Assembly (NCBI GenBank): GCA_963841885.1
Contig: CAWJEK010000009.1
Coordinates: forward strand, 186,001 to 250,000
Source: Bog-756 sp963841885
GTDB lineage: Bacteria > Actinomycetota > Acidimicrobiia > Acidimicrobiales > RAAP-2
DNA: 64,000 nucleotides
Reading direction: 5' to 3'
Numbering within the stretch: the stretch's first letter is position 1; each line of letters opens with the position of its first letter. A program made the translations under genes and the position numbers. The notes beneath the pieces are model-generated. The model made no database searches, had not been told where the DNA came from, and saw only the letters and a list, made by a program, of their open reading frames with translations. This document shows positions 1-8,165 of this stretch, piece after piece.

Positions 1-31
1 CCCCCGGCCCGACCCGATGTGGCGGTGCCCG

Positions 32-1177
32 GTGAGCGGGCCGCTCGAGGGCGTCCGCATCGTCGAGCTTGCCGGCCTCGGTCCGGCACCGTTCGCCGGG
101 ATGATGCTGGCGGACGCCGGGGCCGACATCATCCGGGTCGACCGGGCCGACAGGGCCACCTACCCGGCGGTCGACGGGGCCCATGTCGACCTCATGAACC
201 GGGGCCGCCGCTCGGTGGCCGTGGACCTGAAGCATCCGGACGGCGTCGCCCTCGTACTCGACCTCGTCGCCGGGGCCGACGGGTTCATGGAGGGGTTCCG
301 GCCCGGGGTGGCCGAGCGCCTCGGCTTCGGCCCCGACGTCTGCCTGGGGCGCAACCCGAAGCTCGTCTACGGCCGCATGACCGGTTGGGGACAGGACGGT
401 CCGATGGCCCAGACCGCCGGTCACGACATCGACTACATCGCCCTCTCGGGCGCCCTCGGGGCCATCGGCCGGGCAGGGGAGCGGCCCGTCCCGCCGCTCA
501 ACCTGGTCGGTGACTTCGGTGGCGGCGGCATGCTGCTGGCCTTCGGCATGGTGGCCGCCATCCTGGGCGCCCGGGTCACGGGAGCCGGACAGGTGGTGGA
601 CGCCGCCATGGTCGACGGCGCGGCCTCCCTGATGACCATGACCTACACCCTGCGCTCGGCCGGGATCTGGCAGGACGAGCGGGGCACCAACCTGCTCGAC
701 ACCGGGGCCCACTTCTACGAGGTCTACGAGTGCGCCGATGGTGGCCACTTCGCGGTCGGGGCCATCGAACCCCAGTTCTACGCCGAGCTGATGCGGCTGC
801 TGGGCCTCGGCGACGAGGACCTCTCGACCCAGATGGACAAGTCGACGTGGCCCGCCATGAAGGAGCGGTTCGCGGCCATCTTCGCCTCCCGCACCCGGGA
901 CGAGTGGGAGAAGCACTTCGCCGGGACCGACGCCTGCGCCGCCCCCGTGCTGTCGCCCGGCGAGGCACCCGACCATCCGCACAACGTGGAGCGCGGCACC
1001 TTCACCGAGGTGGCCGGCGTCGTCCAGCCCGCCCCGTCGCCCCGCTTCCTCGCGACCCCCGGCGAGATCCGGTACCCGCCCCCCTATCCCGGCCACCTCG
1101 GCGACGAGGCGCTGGCCGACTGGGGGGTGCCCGAGGACCGGGTGGCCGCGTTGCGTTCGAGCGGCGCCATCTGCTGA
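32..1177 (+). CDS. CaiB/BaiF family CoA-transferase (alpha-methylacyl-CoA racemase-like)
   Basis: Class III CoA-transferase fold protein of about 381 residues, the usual size for alpha-methylacyl-CoA racemase-like enzymes. The N-terminus reads GPLEGVRIVELAG, followed by PAPFAGMMLADAGADIIRVD, the nucleotide/CoA-binding start of the family. The segment GHDIDYIALSGALGAIGR carries the Asp expected of the catalytic region, and LNLVGDFGGGGM follows as in racemases. I chose GTG 32 because family members begin a few residues before 'GPL'; ATG 17 in the same frame is the alternative. The enzyme would act in the cytosol on branched or sterol-side-chain acyl-CoAs, which fits the other lipid-CoA enzymes in the window. 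The exact substrate is inference. Confidence 0.85.
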   Translation: MSGPLEGVRIVELAGLGPAPFAGMMLADAGADIIRVDRADRATYPAVDGAHVDLMNRGRRSVAVDLKHPDGVALVLDLVAGADGFMEGFRPGVAERLGFGPDVCLGRNPKLVYGRMTGWGQDGPMAQTAGHDIDYIALSGALGAIGRAGERPVPPLNLVGDFGGGGMLLAFGMVAAILGARVTGAGQVVDAAMVDGAASLMTMTYTLRSAGIWQDERGTNLLDTGAHFYEVYECADGGHFAVGAIEPQFYAELMRLLGLGDEDLSTQMDKSTWPAMKERFAAIFASRTRDEWEKHFAGTDACAAPVLSPGEAPDHPHNVERGTFTEVAGVVQPAPSPRFLATPGEIRYPPPYPGHLGDEALADWGVPEDRVAALRSSGAIC

Positions 1178-1231
1178 CACCGACGTCCCGGCCCGGGCGG
1201 CAGGGCGGTCCGGGCGCCGGTGGTCCGGGGG

Positions 1232-1468
1232 CTACAGGTTGACGACCGGGCAGGTGACGGTGCGGATGATGCCCTCGATCAGTTGGATCCGCCCGACCAC
1301 CATCTCCCCGAGCTCGTCGACCGTGGTCGCCTCGGCCCGGGCGATGACGTCGTAAGGTCCGGTCACGCCTTCGGCGGTGGCCACGCCGTCGACCTGCTGC
1401 ACGGCGCGGGCCACGGTGGCGGCCCGCCCGACCTCGGTCTGGATGAGTACGTAGGCGCTGACGGACAC
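1232..1468 (-). CDS. Stand-alone Lrp/AsnC ligand-binding domain protein
   Basis: Small protein of about 78 residues, equivalent to the C-terminal RAM/ligand-binding half of Lrp/AsnC regulators without the helix-turn-helix. It opens SAYVLIQTEVGRAATVARAV and contains the VTGPYDVIARAEA strand typical of this domain. Actinobacteria commonly encode such single-domain forms, which bind amino acids or partner regulators. GTG 1468 is chosen because an AGGAG lies six bases upstream. An ATG at 1474 sits directly against that AGGAG and is less likely. The gene is divergent from the MFS transporter. Its regulatory target is not visible. Confidence 0.8.
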   Translation of the reverse strand: MSVSAYVLIQTEVGRAATVARAVQQVDGVATAEGVTGPYDVIARAEATTVDELGEMVVGRIQLIEGIIRTVTCPVVNL

Positions 1469-1543
1469 GGCCATCTCCTGGTGGGGCGCACGGGCGGGGC
1501 GCACGGGCGGGGCGCATCAGCCTACCGCCAGCCCGGTCCCGCA

Positions 1544-1549
1544 TACCAT
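1544..1549 (+). promoter_or_regulatory. Putative -10 box of a leaderless transcript (MFS gene)
   Basis: TACCAT lies six bases before the ATG at 1556. The same arrangement recurs at many operon heads in this window. No clear -35 is visible. Confidence 0.4.
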
Positions 1550-1555
1550 GCCGCT

Positions 1556-3037
1556 ATGGGCGTGAAGGAACGAGGAGACCAGTTCCGGCGCCTCGTGCGG
1601 TCGGCCGTCGACGATCTGTTCGACCAGCGCAGCCCGTTCGGCCGGCTGGCCCTGACCCACGTGCTGATGACGGCGGGTGACACCCTGTTCGCCGTCTCGC
1701 TGGCCGGGTCCCTGTTCTTCTCGATCTCGCCGACCGCCGCCAAGGACAAGGTCCTGCTCTACCTGCTGTTGACGATGGGCCCCTTCGCGGTGGTGGCGCC
1801 CGCTCTCGGTCCTCTCATCGACCGGAGCCGGGGGGCCCGTCGGGCCATGGTGGTGACCTCGGCCCTCGGCCGGGCGGTGCTCTGCCCCTTCGTGGCCCGG
1901 GACATCCACTCGCTGCTGCTGTTCCCCGAGGCCTTCGTCATGCTCGTGCTGTCCAAGGTCTACCTGGTGACCAAGGGAGCGCTGGTCCCCGAGATGGCCG
2001 CTCTCGAGATGAGCGACGCCGGTTCGGACCCGTCGGCCCCGGTCGTCGGGGCCGAGGCCGGGGAGCCCACCGCCCGCGGCCCCGATCCGACCCCTCCCTA
2101 CGGCACTCCGCCGACCGTGCACGTGGACGACCCGGTGACCGGCCGGGACGTGGTCGAGCCCGATCTCGCGACCCTCAATGCCCGTCTCGGACTGCTCGCC
2201 TCGCTGTCGGGCTTCGTCTTCGCGTTGCCGGCCGTGGCCATCCTCAAACTGGCCGGCTCGCCCGCCGTGTTGTTGTCCTGTGCCGTGGTGTTCGTGGCCG
2301 CCGTGGTGGCCGGCCTGCGGCTTCCGGTCCGACGGGCGGCGCGGGCGGCCCGGGCCGCCGGTGGGTCCGCCACCTCCGAGCGGCCGCGGGCCGCCGCCGA
2401 GCCCGCCGCCCCGGTGCAGTGGTCCCCGGACGTCGACGACTGGTGGGTCGACGAGCAACGGGACCTGGCCGCCTTCCGTCCCATCGCCGGGACCCAGGTC
2501 ATCCTGGCCCTCACGCCGATGTCGGTCCTGAAGGGCCTCCTCGGGTTCCTCACCTTCCTCTTCGCCTTCGGGCTCCGACGCGAGGACGCGGCCACCTGGT
2601 GGTACGGGCTGCTCATCGGCGCACTCACGGTGGGAGCGGTCATCGGCGTGCTCCTGGTCGGGCGCATCCGTCGGGTGCTGACCGAGCAGCAGATGTTGAC
2701 GGCCGCGCTGTGGCTGGTGACCGCCGCCGGCCTGCTCGGGTGGCTGCTGGCGGACCGGGCGCTCCAGGCGCTCGTCGCCGTGGCCGTCGGGGCGGCCGGC
2801 GCGGTGGCCAAGCCCTCCTTCGACGCGCTCGTGCAGCGTCACGTGCGGGAGTCGGATCAGGGGAGGGCGTTCGCGCGGTTCGAGACGCGTCTGCAGCTGA
2901 TGTGGGTCATCGGGTCGTTGGTCGGGGTCGTCCTGTCGCTGTCGATCCCGGCCGGCAATCTGGTGCTGGCCGTGGTGGCCGCGCTCGGCGCCCTGTCCTA
3001 CATGAACTCGTTGCGCTCCGCCTCGCGGCGCAGCTGA
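1556..3037 (+). CDS. MFS-type membrane transporter
   Basis: Polytopic membrane protein of about 493 residues. The first half has hydrophobic stretches around LTHVLMTAGDTLFAVSLAGS, VLLYLLLTMGPFAVVAPALG and LLFPEAFVMLVLSKVY, with the GPLIDRSRGARR loop that resembles the MFS loop 2-3 motif. A long Pro/Gly/Asp-rich cytoplasmic loop interrupts the centre (about residues 155-215), and a second six-helix block ends at the C-terminus. The start ATG 1556 follows TACCAT by six bases; reading frame open upstream is not coding-like. Two 18-bp direct repeats overlap the stop codon. Substrate unknown; a drug or metabolite efflux role is only inferred from the family. Confidence 0.8.
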   Translation: MGVKERGDQFRRLVRSAVDDLFDQRSPFGRLALTHVLMTAGDTLFAVSLAGSLFFSISPTAAKDKVLLYLLLTMGPFAVVAPALGPLIDRSRGARRAMVVTSALGRAVLCPFVARDIHSLLLFPEAFVMLVLSKVYLVTKGALVPEMAALEMSDAGSDPSAPVVGAEAGEPTARGPDPTPPYGTPPTVHVDDPVTGRDVVEPDLATLNARLGLLASLSGFVFALPAVAILKLAGSPAVLLSCAVVFVAAVVAGLRLPVRRAARAARAAGGSATSERPRAAAEPAAPVQWSPDVDDWWVDEQRDLAAFRPIAGTQVILALTPMSVLKGLLGFLTFLFAFGLRREDAATWWYGLLIGALTVGAVIGVLLVGRIRRVLTEQQMLTAALWLVTAAGLLGWLLADRALQALVAVAVGAAGAVAKPSFDALVQRHVRESDQGRAFARFETRLQLMWVIGSLVGVVLSLSIPAGNLVLAVVAALGALSYMNSLRSASRRS

Positions 3038-3066
3038 CCACCACCCCGCAGCTGACCACCACCCCG
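3031..3066. repeat. Tandem 18-bp direct repeat over the MFS stop codon
   Basis: The unit CAGCTGACCACCACCCCG occurs twice back to back. The first copy contains the TGA stop of the MFS gene (3035-3037). Confidence 0.85.
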
Positions 3067-3085
3067 TCGTGACCCCGACGCGCAC

Positions 3086-3111
3086 GAGGGGCCGGTCCAG
3101 GCCGGCCCCTC
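3086..3111. terminator. Bidirectional terminator-like hairpin between convergent genes
   Basis: A perfect 10-bp inverted repeat (GAGGGGCCGG / CCGGCCCCTC) with a six-base loop lies between the converging MFS and pckG genes. There is no T tract, as is common in actinobacteria. Confidence 0.65.
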
Positions 3112-3138
3112 GGAAACGGTTGCGGCGGGCCGGGCGAC

Positions 3139-4929
3139 CTAACCGAGCTTCCGCTCGAGTTCGTCGACCTCGGCGGCCAGCTCGGACGGCAGCTTGTCGC
3201 CGAACTGGGCGTAGTGCTCACGGATGGAGGGGACCTCCGCCTTCCACTCCACCGGGTCGACGTGGAGCAGGACCTCCATGTCCGCCTCGGACACGTCGAG
3301 CCCGTCGGTGTTGATGGCCCCCTTGGCCGGAACGAGCCCGATCGGCGTCTCTACGGCCTCACCCTTGCCGCTGACCCGCTCGAACACCCATTCGAGGACC
3401 CGGCTGTTCTCGCCGTAGCCGGGCCACAGCCACCGGCCGTCCTCGTCCTTGCGGAACCAGTTCACGTAGAAGATCTTGGGGAGCTTGTCCGGATCGGCGT
3501 CCTTGCCGATGTCGAGCCAGTGACCGAAGTAGTCGGCCATGTTGTAGCCGCAGAAGGGCAGCATGGCGAAGGGGTCGCGACGCAGGTTGCCCACCGCGCC
3601 GGCGGCGGCGGCCGTCGTCTCCGAGGCCATGATCGAACCGAGGAACACGCCGTGGTTCCAGTCCCGCGACTGGAAGACCAGCGGCACGACCGAGGCGCGG
3701 CGCCCGCCGAACAGGATGGCGTCGATCGGCACACCGGCCGGGTCCTCCCACTCCGAGGCGATCGCCGGGTCCTGGGAGGCGGGCACGGTGAAGCGGGCAT
3801 TCGGATGGGCGGCCGGCGTGCCGGACTCGGGGGTCCAGTCCTCGCCCTTCCACGAGGTCAGGTGGGCCGGGGCCTCGTCGCTCATCGACTCCCACCAGAC
3901 GTCCCCGTCGTCGGTGAGGGCGGTGTTGGTGAAGATGGCGTTGGCGTCCATCGTCAGCATGGCGTTGGGATTGGTGTAGGTGTTGGTCCCGGGCGCCACG
4001 CCGAAGAACCCGGCCTCGGGGTTGATGGCACGCAGCCGGCCGTCGGGCCCGAACTTCATCCAGCAGATGTCGTCGCCCACCGTCTCGACCTTCCAGTCGG
4101 GGAGGGTGGGGATGAGCATGGCCAGGTTGGTCTTGCCGCAGGCCGACGGGAAGGCCCCCGTGACGTAGCGGGTCTCGCCGGCGGGAGACGTGAGCTTCAG
4201 GATGAGCATGTGCTCGGCCAGCCAGTTGTCGTCCCGGGCCATGACCGAGGCGATCCGCAGGGCGAAGCACTTCTTGCCCAGCAGGGCGTTGCCGCCGTAG
4301 CCCGAGCCGTAGGACCAGATTTCGCGGGTCTCGGGGAAGTGCACGATGTACTTGTTGTCGGCGTCACACGGCCACGGCACGTCGGCCTGGCCCTCGGCGA
4401 GCGGCATGCCGACCGAGTGGAGGCACGGGACGAACTCACCCTCGGTGCCGAGGACCTCGAGGGCGCCCCGGCCCATACGGGTCATGATGCGCATCGACAC
4501 GGCCACGTAGGCCGAATCGGTGATCTCCACGCCGATGTGGGCGATGTCGGAGCCGAGCGGCCCCATCGAGAAGGGCACCACGTACATGGTGCGACCCTTC
4601 ATGGACCCGCGGAAGAGGTCCGAGAGGAGCGTGCGCATCTCGGACGGGTCGCGCCAGTTGTTGGTGGGGCCGGCATCGGACTCCGCGGCCGAGCAGATGA
4701 AGGTGCGGTCCTCGACCCGGGCGACGTCGCCCGGGTCGGAGTGGGCCCAGTAGCTGTTGGGACGCTTGGCGTCGGACAGCTTGGTGAAGGTGCCGTTGTC
4801 CACCAGCAGCTGGCACAGGCGGTCGTACTCCTCGGCCGATCCGTCACACCACACGACCTCGTCGGGTTGGGTGAGCGCGGCGACCTCGTCGACCCATGCG
4901 ATCAGCTTCTTGTGCTCGGTGGGGGGCAT
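3139..4929 (-). CDS. pckG: Phosphoenolpyruvate carboxykinase (GTP)
   Basis: Cytosolic GTP-dependent PEPCK of 596 residues, full length for the family. It interconverts oxaloacetate plus GTP with PEP, GDP and CO2 for gluconeogenesis or anaplerosis. Visible motifs are the PEPCK-specific P-loop GAFPSACGKTNLAML, the substrate loop YGSGYGGNALLGKKC, the metal/nucleotide segment VETVGDDICWMKFG, the FGGRRASVVPLV PEP-binding motif and NWFRKDEDGRWLWPGYGEN near the C-terminus. The start is ATG 4929, with GAGGAGG about twelve bases upstream. The open frame continues upstream but loses all family similarity. The gene is divergent from thiL and convergent with the MFS gene across a hairpin. Confidence 0.97.
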   Translation of the reverse strand: MPPTEHKKLIAWVDEVAALTQPDEVVWCDGSAEEYDRLCQLLVDNGTFTKLSDAKRPNSYWAHSDPGDVARVEDRTFICSAAESDAGPTNNWRDPSEMRTLLSDLFRGSMKGRTMYVVPFSMGPLGSDIAHIGVEITDSAYVAVSMRIMTRMGRGALEVLGTEGEFVPCLHSVGMPLAEGQADVPWPCDADNKYIVHFPETREIWSYGSGYGGNALLGKKCFALRIASVMARDDNWLAEHMLILKLTSPAGETRYVTGAFPSACGKTNLAMLIPTLPDWKVETVGDDICWMKFGPDGRLRAINPEAGFFGVAPGTNTYTNPNAMLTMDANAIFTNTALTDDGDVWWESMSDEAPAHLTSWKGEDWTPESGTPAAHPNARFTVPASQDPAIASEWEDPAGVPIDAILFGGRRASVVPLVFQSRDWNHGVFLGSIMASETTAAAAGAVGNLRRDPFAMLPFCGYNMADYFGHWLDIGKDADPDKLPKIFYVNWFRKDEDGRWLWPGYGENSRVLEWVFERVSGKGEAVETPIGLVPAKGAINTDGLDVSEADMEVLLHVDPVEWKAEVPSIREHYAQFGDKLPSELAAEVDELERKLG

Positions 4930-5024
4930 GGGCTGGTTCTTCCTCCTCGATCGGCCGTCGAACCTGGCGGTTCGGCGGCCTCTGGTCTGTGGAACTGCTG
5001 GGCGGCTGTCTGCACGACCCGACG

Positions 5025-5051
5025 ATTCTAGTGGGATCGGGACAGGGACAA
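5025..5051 (-). promoter_or_regulatory. Candidate pckG promoter
   Basis: Read on the minus strand, TTGTCC (5046-5051) and TAGAAT (5025-5030) are separated by 15 bases. This would give a leader of about 90 bases before pckG. The spacer is short, so the call is tentative. Confidence 0.35.
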
Positions 5052-5167
5052 TGCTAGGCAAGTCAGGTGCCCACACCCAATTCGGCCCCCCCGACGACCG
5101 TCGGGTCGAACCGTGACCTGACGACCCCCGGACGCGCCCCGGCGGCCTCGGAGGGGGTGCAACGGGG

Positions 5168-6115
5168 GTGACCCCGGACCGCGACGAATTCGAGGTCATC
5201 GACGCCCTGCGGTCCCGGTTCGAGGCGACCGGGACCCCGCTCGGTGACGCCGAGGTGGGGATCGGGGACGATGCCGCCGTCGTCACCCTCCCGGGTGCCG
5301 GACGGGTGGTGCTGTCCACGGACATGGTGGTCGCCGGTGTCCACGCGGACCTGTCGACCAGCTCCCCCGAGGACGTGGGATGGAAGGCCCTCATGGTCAC
5401 CGTCTCCGATCTGGCCGCCATGGGCTGCCGGACGACCCACGTGCTGTTGTCGGTGGCCGCGCCGACCGGCTTCCCCATCGAGCGCCTCGGGGACGGCGTG
5501 GCCGAGGCCGCCGCCGCCGCCGGGTGCACGGTGGTGGGCGGGGACCTGGCATCCTCGCCCGGCGGACTGGTCGTGTCGGTCACCGCGGTGGGGCCCGTGG
5601 GGGACGGCCCCCCGCCGCTCCTCCGCCGGGGTGCCCACCCCGGCGACCGGGTGCTGATCACCGGTCCGCTCGGTGCTTCGGCCGCCGGACTGCGCCGGCT
5701 GGCCGCCGGAGACGGGCACGACGTGCCCGAGGCCCTGGCCGAGGCCCACCGCCGCCCCCTGGCCCGTTGGCGGGAAGGGGTCGTCGCCCGCCGGGTGGGG
5801 GCCCGGGCGGCGATCGACGTGTCCGACGGGCTGGCCGCCGATGTCGTCCATCTGGCCCGGGCGTCCGGGGTCGGGCTCGATCTGGTGCTGGGATCCGGGG
5901 CGGTGGCCGCCGGGGCGGAGCGGTCCGAGGCGCTGTCCGGGGGCGAGGACTACGAGCTGGTACTGGCCACACCCGAGGCCGACCGCCTGCGCGCCGGATT
6001 CGAGGCGGCGGGTCTACGTCCACCGATCGACATCGGGATCTGCACCGACCGGGAGGGGGAGTGGCGGCTCGACGGGCGACCGCTGACGGTGACCGGGTGG
6101 CGCCACCGCTTCTGA
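5168..6115 (+). CDS. thiL: Thiamine-monophosphate kinase
   Basis: ThiL phosphorylates thiamine monophosphate to the pyrophosphate cofactor with ATP. The protein has 315 residues, normal for the family. Characteristic PurM/ThiL-fold motifs are present in order: VGIGDDAAVV, LSTDMVVAGVHADL (metal-binding Asp), VGWKALMVTVSDLAAMG, VVGGDLASS, VTAVGPV, IDVSDGLAADVVHLA and LSGGEDYELVLA. The start is GTG 5168. It is divergent from pckG and followed by a convergent rpmB. No other thiamine gene is adjacent. Confidence 0.93.
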   Translation: MTPDRDEFEVIDALRSRFEATGTPLGDAEVGIGDDAAVVTLPGAGRVVLSTDMVVAGVHADLSTSSPEDVGWKALMVTVSDLAAMGCRTTHVLLSVAAPTGFPIERLGDGVAEAAAAAGCTVVGGDLASSPGGLVVSVTAVGPVGDGPPPLLRRGAHPGDRVLITGPLGASAAGLRRLAAGDGHDVPEALAEAHRRPLARWREGVVARRVGARAAIDVSDGLAADVVHLARASGVGLDLVLGSGAVAAGAERSEALSGGEDYELVLATPEADRLRAGFEAAGLRPPIDIGICTDREGEWRLDGRPLTVTGWRHRF

Positions 6116-6229
6116 CCCGTCCGGGTACGCCGACGCCGGGGCGCGGCCCCCGGGGGAGTGCGGGTCGAGGGGGCTAACGGAGGGCCGGGTGGACCGGACC
6201 GCCGGAGGGTACCGGAGGTGGCGGGGGTC

Positions 6230-6439
6230 TCAGCCCGGGAACGAGCGGATCGGGCGCTTGGTGACCTTGCCCGACCGGATGCACGACGTGCAGACGTTGA
6301 GTCGCTTCGGCGCGCCGTCGACGACGGCCCGCACCTTCTGGACATTGGGATCCCAACGACGCTTGGTCCGCCGGTGGGAGTGACTGATGTTCATCCCGAA
6401 CGACGGCTTCTTGCCGCAGACCTCACACACCGCTGCCAT
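6230..6439 (-). CDS. rpmB: Large ribosomal subunit protein bL28
   Basis: Basic 69-residue protein beginning AAVCEVCGKKPSFG and containing SHSHRRTKRRWDPN and VCTSCIRSGK, the bL28 signature. Two CxxC pairs (CEVC, CTSC) are retained, so this is the zinc-binding type. ATG 6439 has a GGAG about seven bases upstream; the longer open frame is antisense to fakA and is not real. Rich medium/zinc-dependent paralogue switching is known in other bacteria but no Zur site was recognised here. Confidence 0.95.
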   Translation of the reverse strand: MAAVCEVCGKKPSFGMNISHSHRRTKRRWDPNVQKVRAVVDGAPKRLNVCTSCIRSGKVTKRPIRSFPG

Positions 6440-6480
6440 GTCACTCCGACTTCCTCTGAGAACCTCTGGGTAAGTCGCAA

Positions 6481-6490
6481 AGGTTAGCAT
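6481..6490. promoter_or_regulatory. Overlapping divergent -10 boxes for rpmB and the fakA-like gene
   Basis: TAGCAT (6485-6490) on the plus strand lies seven bases before the fakA-like ATG. TAACCT (6481-6486, minus strand) would give rpmB a short leader carrying its ribosome-binding site. The two boxes share bases. Confidence 0.45.
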
Positions 6491-6497
6491 CCTGCCC

Positions 6498-8165
6498 ATG
6501 GTCGCCCCCGACGCCCTGGATGCAGGGAAACTCTGCCGTGTCATCGGCACCTTCCGGGACGGCCTGCGCAGCCACCAGCAGGTGATCAACCGGCTCAATG
6601 TGTACCCCGTCCCGGACGGTGACACCGGCACGAACATGGCCCTCACGCTCGAGTCGGTCGTAGCCGAACTGGACGGACTCGAGTCCCCCGATCTGGCGGA
6701 CGCCTGCCGGGCGATCGCCCACGGCTCGTTGATGGGGGCCCGCGGCAACTCGGGGGTCATCCTCAGCCAGTTGCTGCGCGGCCTGTCCGACGGGCTCAAC
6801 GTGGACCACGCCACCCCCGGTGCGCGGGAGTTGGCCCAGGCGCTCGTCACCGCCGACGTATTGGCCCGGGAGGCGGTCCAGCGTCCGGTGGAGGGGACCA
6901 TCCTGACCGTGGCCCGCGGGGCGGCCGACGGAGCCCGTCGGGCGGCCGACGAGGGTGGGACGCTGGTGGTGGTGGCCGAGGCGGCCCGCACCGGCGCGGC
7001 CGACGCCCTGGCCCGGACCCCGAGTCTGCTGCCGGTCCTCGAGCAGGCCGGCGTGGTCGATGCCGGCGGCACCGGCTACCTCCTGTTGTTCGACGCCCTG
7101 CTCACGGTTCTCGACGGCCGGGACATGCCCACTCCCCCCGAACTGCCGGAGGTCAACGCCGGGTCCGGCCCCGGCCCGGCGAACGAGGACGAGGCCTACG
7201 CCACGCTGGCCGGCCTGCGCTACGAGGTGATGTACCTCCTCGAGGCCCCCGACGAGACGATCCCGGCCTTCAAAGAGGTGTGGGCCGGTCTCGGTGACTC
7301 GATCGTGGTCGTCGGCGGCGACGGCCTGTGGAACTGCCACATCCACACCGACGAGGTCGGGCCGGCCATCGAGGCCAGCCTGGACGCCGGTCGTCCCCGG
7401 TCGATCCGGGTCACCGACCTCCTGGAGGAGGTCGAGGAGGAGCGCTGGGTGCGCGAGGGTGCGGGTGACGAGGCATCGGGACCGTCCGAGGCACCGATCG
7501 GGCCGACGCCGACCACCAGCGTGGTGGCCGTGGCCAGTGGGGACGGCATAGGTCGGATCTTCCGCTCGCTCGGTGTGCAACGACTGATCGCCGGCGGTCA
7601 GTCGATGAACCCGTCGATCGCCGAGTTGGTCGAGGCCGTCGACGAACTGGCCTCCGACGAGGTCATCGTGCTGCCGAACAACGGCAACATCCGTCCGGTG
7701 GCCAACCGGGTCGACGAACTGAGCGCCAAGCGGGTGTGGGTGGTCCCCACCGAGACCATCGCCGAAGGCTTCGCCGCCCTGCTGGCCTACGACCCCGAGG
7801 CCGGTGGCGAGGCCAACGCCGCGGCCATGGAGGCGACCGCCCGCAAGGTCGTTCCCGGGGAGGTGACCCGGGCGGTGCGCGACTCGGAGACCGACGCCGG
7901 TCCGGTGCGCACCGGTGACTGGCTCGGTTTGTCGCGGGACGGTATCGAAGTGGTCGGTGACACGTTGCCGGACGCCGCCTGTGCGCTGCTGGACCTGCTG
8001 GTGACCGGGGACCACGACCTCGTCACCATCATCGAGGGGGAGGGTTCGGGGGCCGCCGACACCCGTCGTATCACCGAGTGGCTGAAGGAGGCCCGACCGA
8101 TGGTGGAGACCGAGGTCCACCACGGTGGCCAACCCCTCTACCCGTACCTGTTCTCCATCGAGTGA
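6498..8165 (+). CDS. DAK2/DhaL-domain kinase, YloV/FakA family
   Basis: Protein of 555 residues with the FakA/YloV architecture. The N-terminal DhaL-type nucleotide-binding domain carries NRLNVYPVPDGDTGTNM with its metal-binding aspartates and GARGNSGVILSQLLRG. A central linker and C-terminal domain include VVGGDGLWNCHIHTDEVG and VLPNNGNIRPVANRVDEL. FakA phosphorylates fatty acids held by FakB (DegV) partners. No degV is nearby, so the acyl-kinase role is inferred from the family. The stop overlaps the recG start in GTGA (8162-8165), an arrangement (yloV-recG) common in Gram-positives. A leaderless start is likely. Confidence 0.88.
   Translation: MVAPDALDAGKLCRVIGTFRDGLRSHQQVINRLNVYPVPDGDTGTNMALTLESVVAELDGLESPDLADACRAIAHGSLMGARGNSGVILSQLLRGLSDGLNVDHATPGARELAQALVTADVLAREAVQRPVEGTILTVARGAADGARRAADEGGTLVVVAEAARTGAADALARTPSLLPVLEQAGVVDAGGTGYLLLFDALLTVLDGRDMPTPPELPEVNAGSGPGPANEDEAYATLAGLRYEVMYLLEAPDETIPAFKEVWAGLGDSIVVVGGDGLWNCHIHTDEVGPAIEASLDAGRPRSIRVTDLLEEVEEERWVREGAGDEASGPSEAPIGPTPTTSVVAVASGDGIGRIFRSLGVQRLIAGGQSMNPSIAELVEAVDELASDEVIVLPNNGNIRPVANRVDELSAKRVWVVPTETIAEGFAALLAYDPEAGGEANAAAMEATARKVVPGEVTRAVRDSETDAGPVRTGDWLGLSRDGIEVVGDTLPDAACALLDLLVTGDHDLVTIIEGEGSGAADTRRITEWLKEARPMVETEVHHGGQPLYPYLFSIE

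Noticed and set aside
1517..3085. 522-codon open frame antisense to the MFS gene
   Set aside because: Gly/His/Gln-rich composition typical of antisense GC-rich frames; the plus strand has proper membrane helices.
6116..6229. Structured RNA or terminator between thiL and rpmB
   Set aside because: GC-rich sequence allows many weak stems, but none is long and perfect enough to support.
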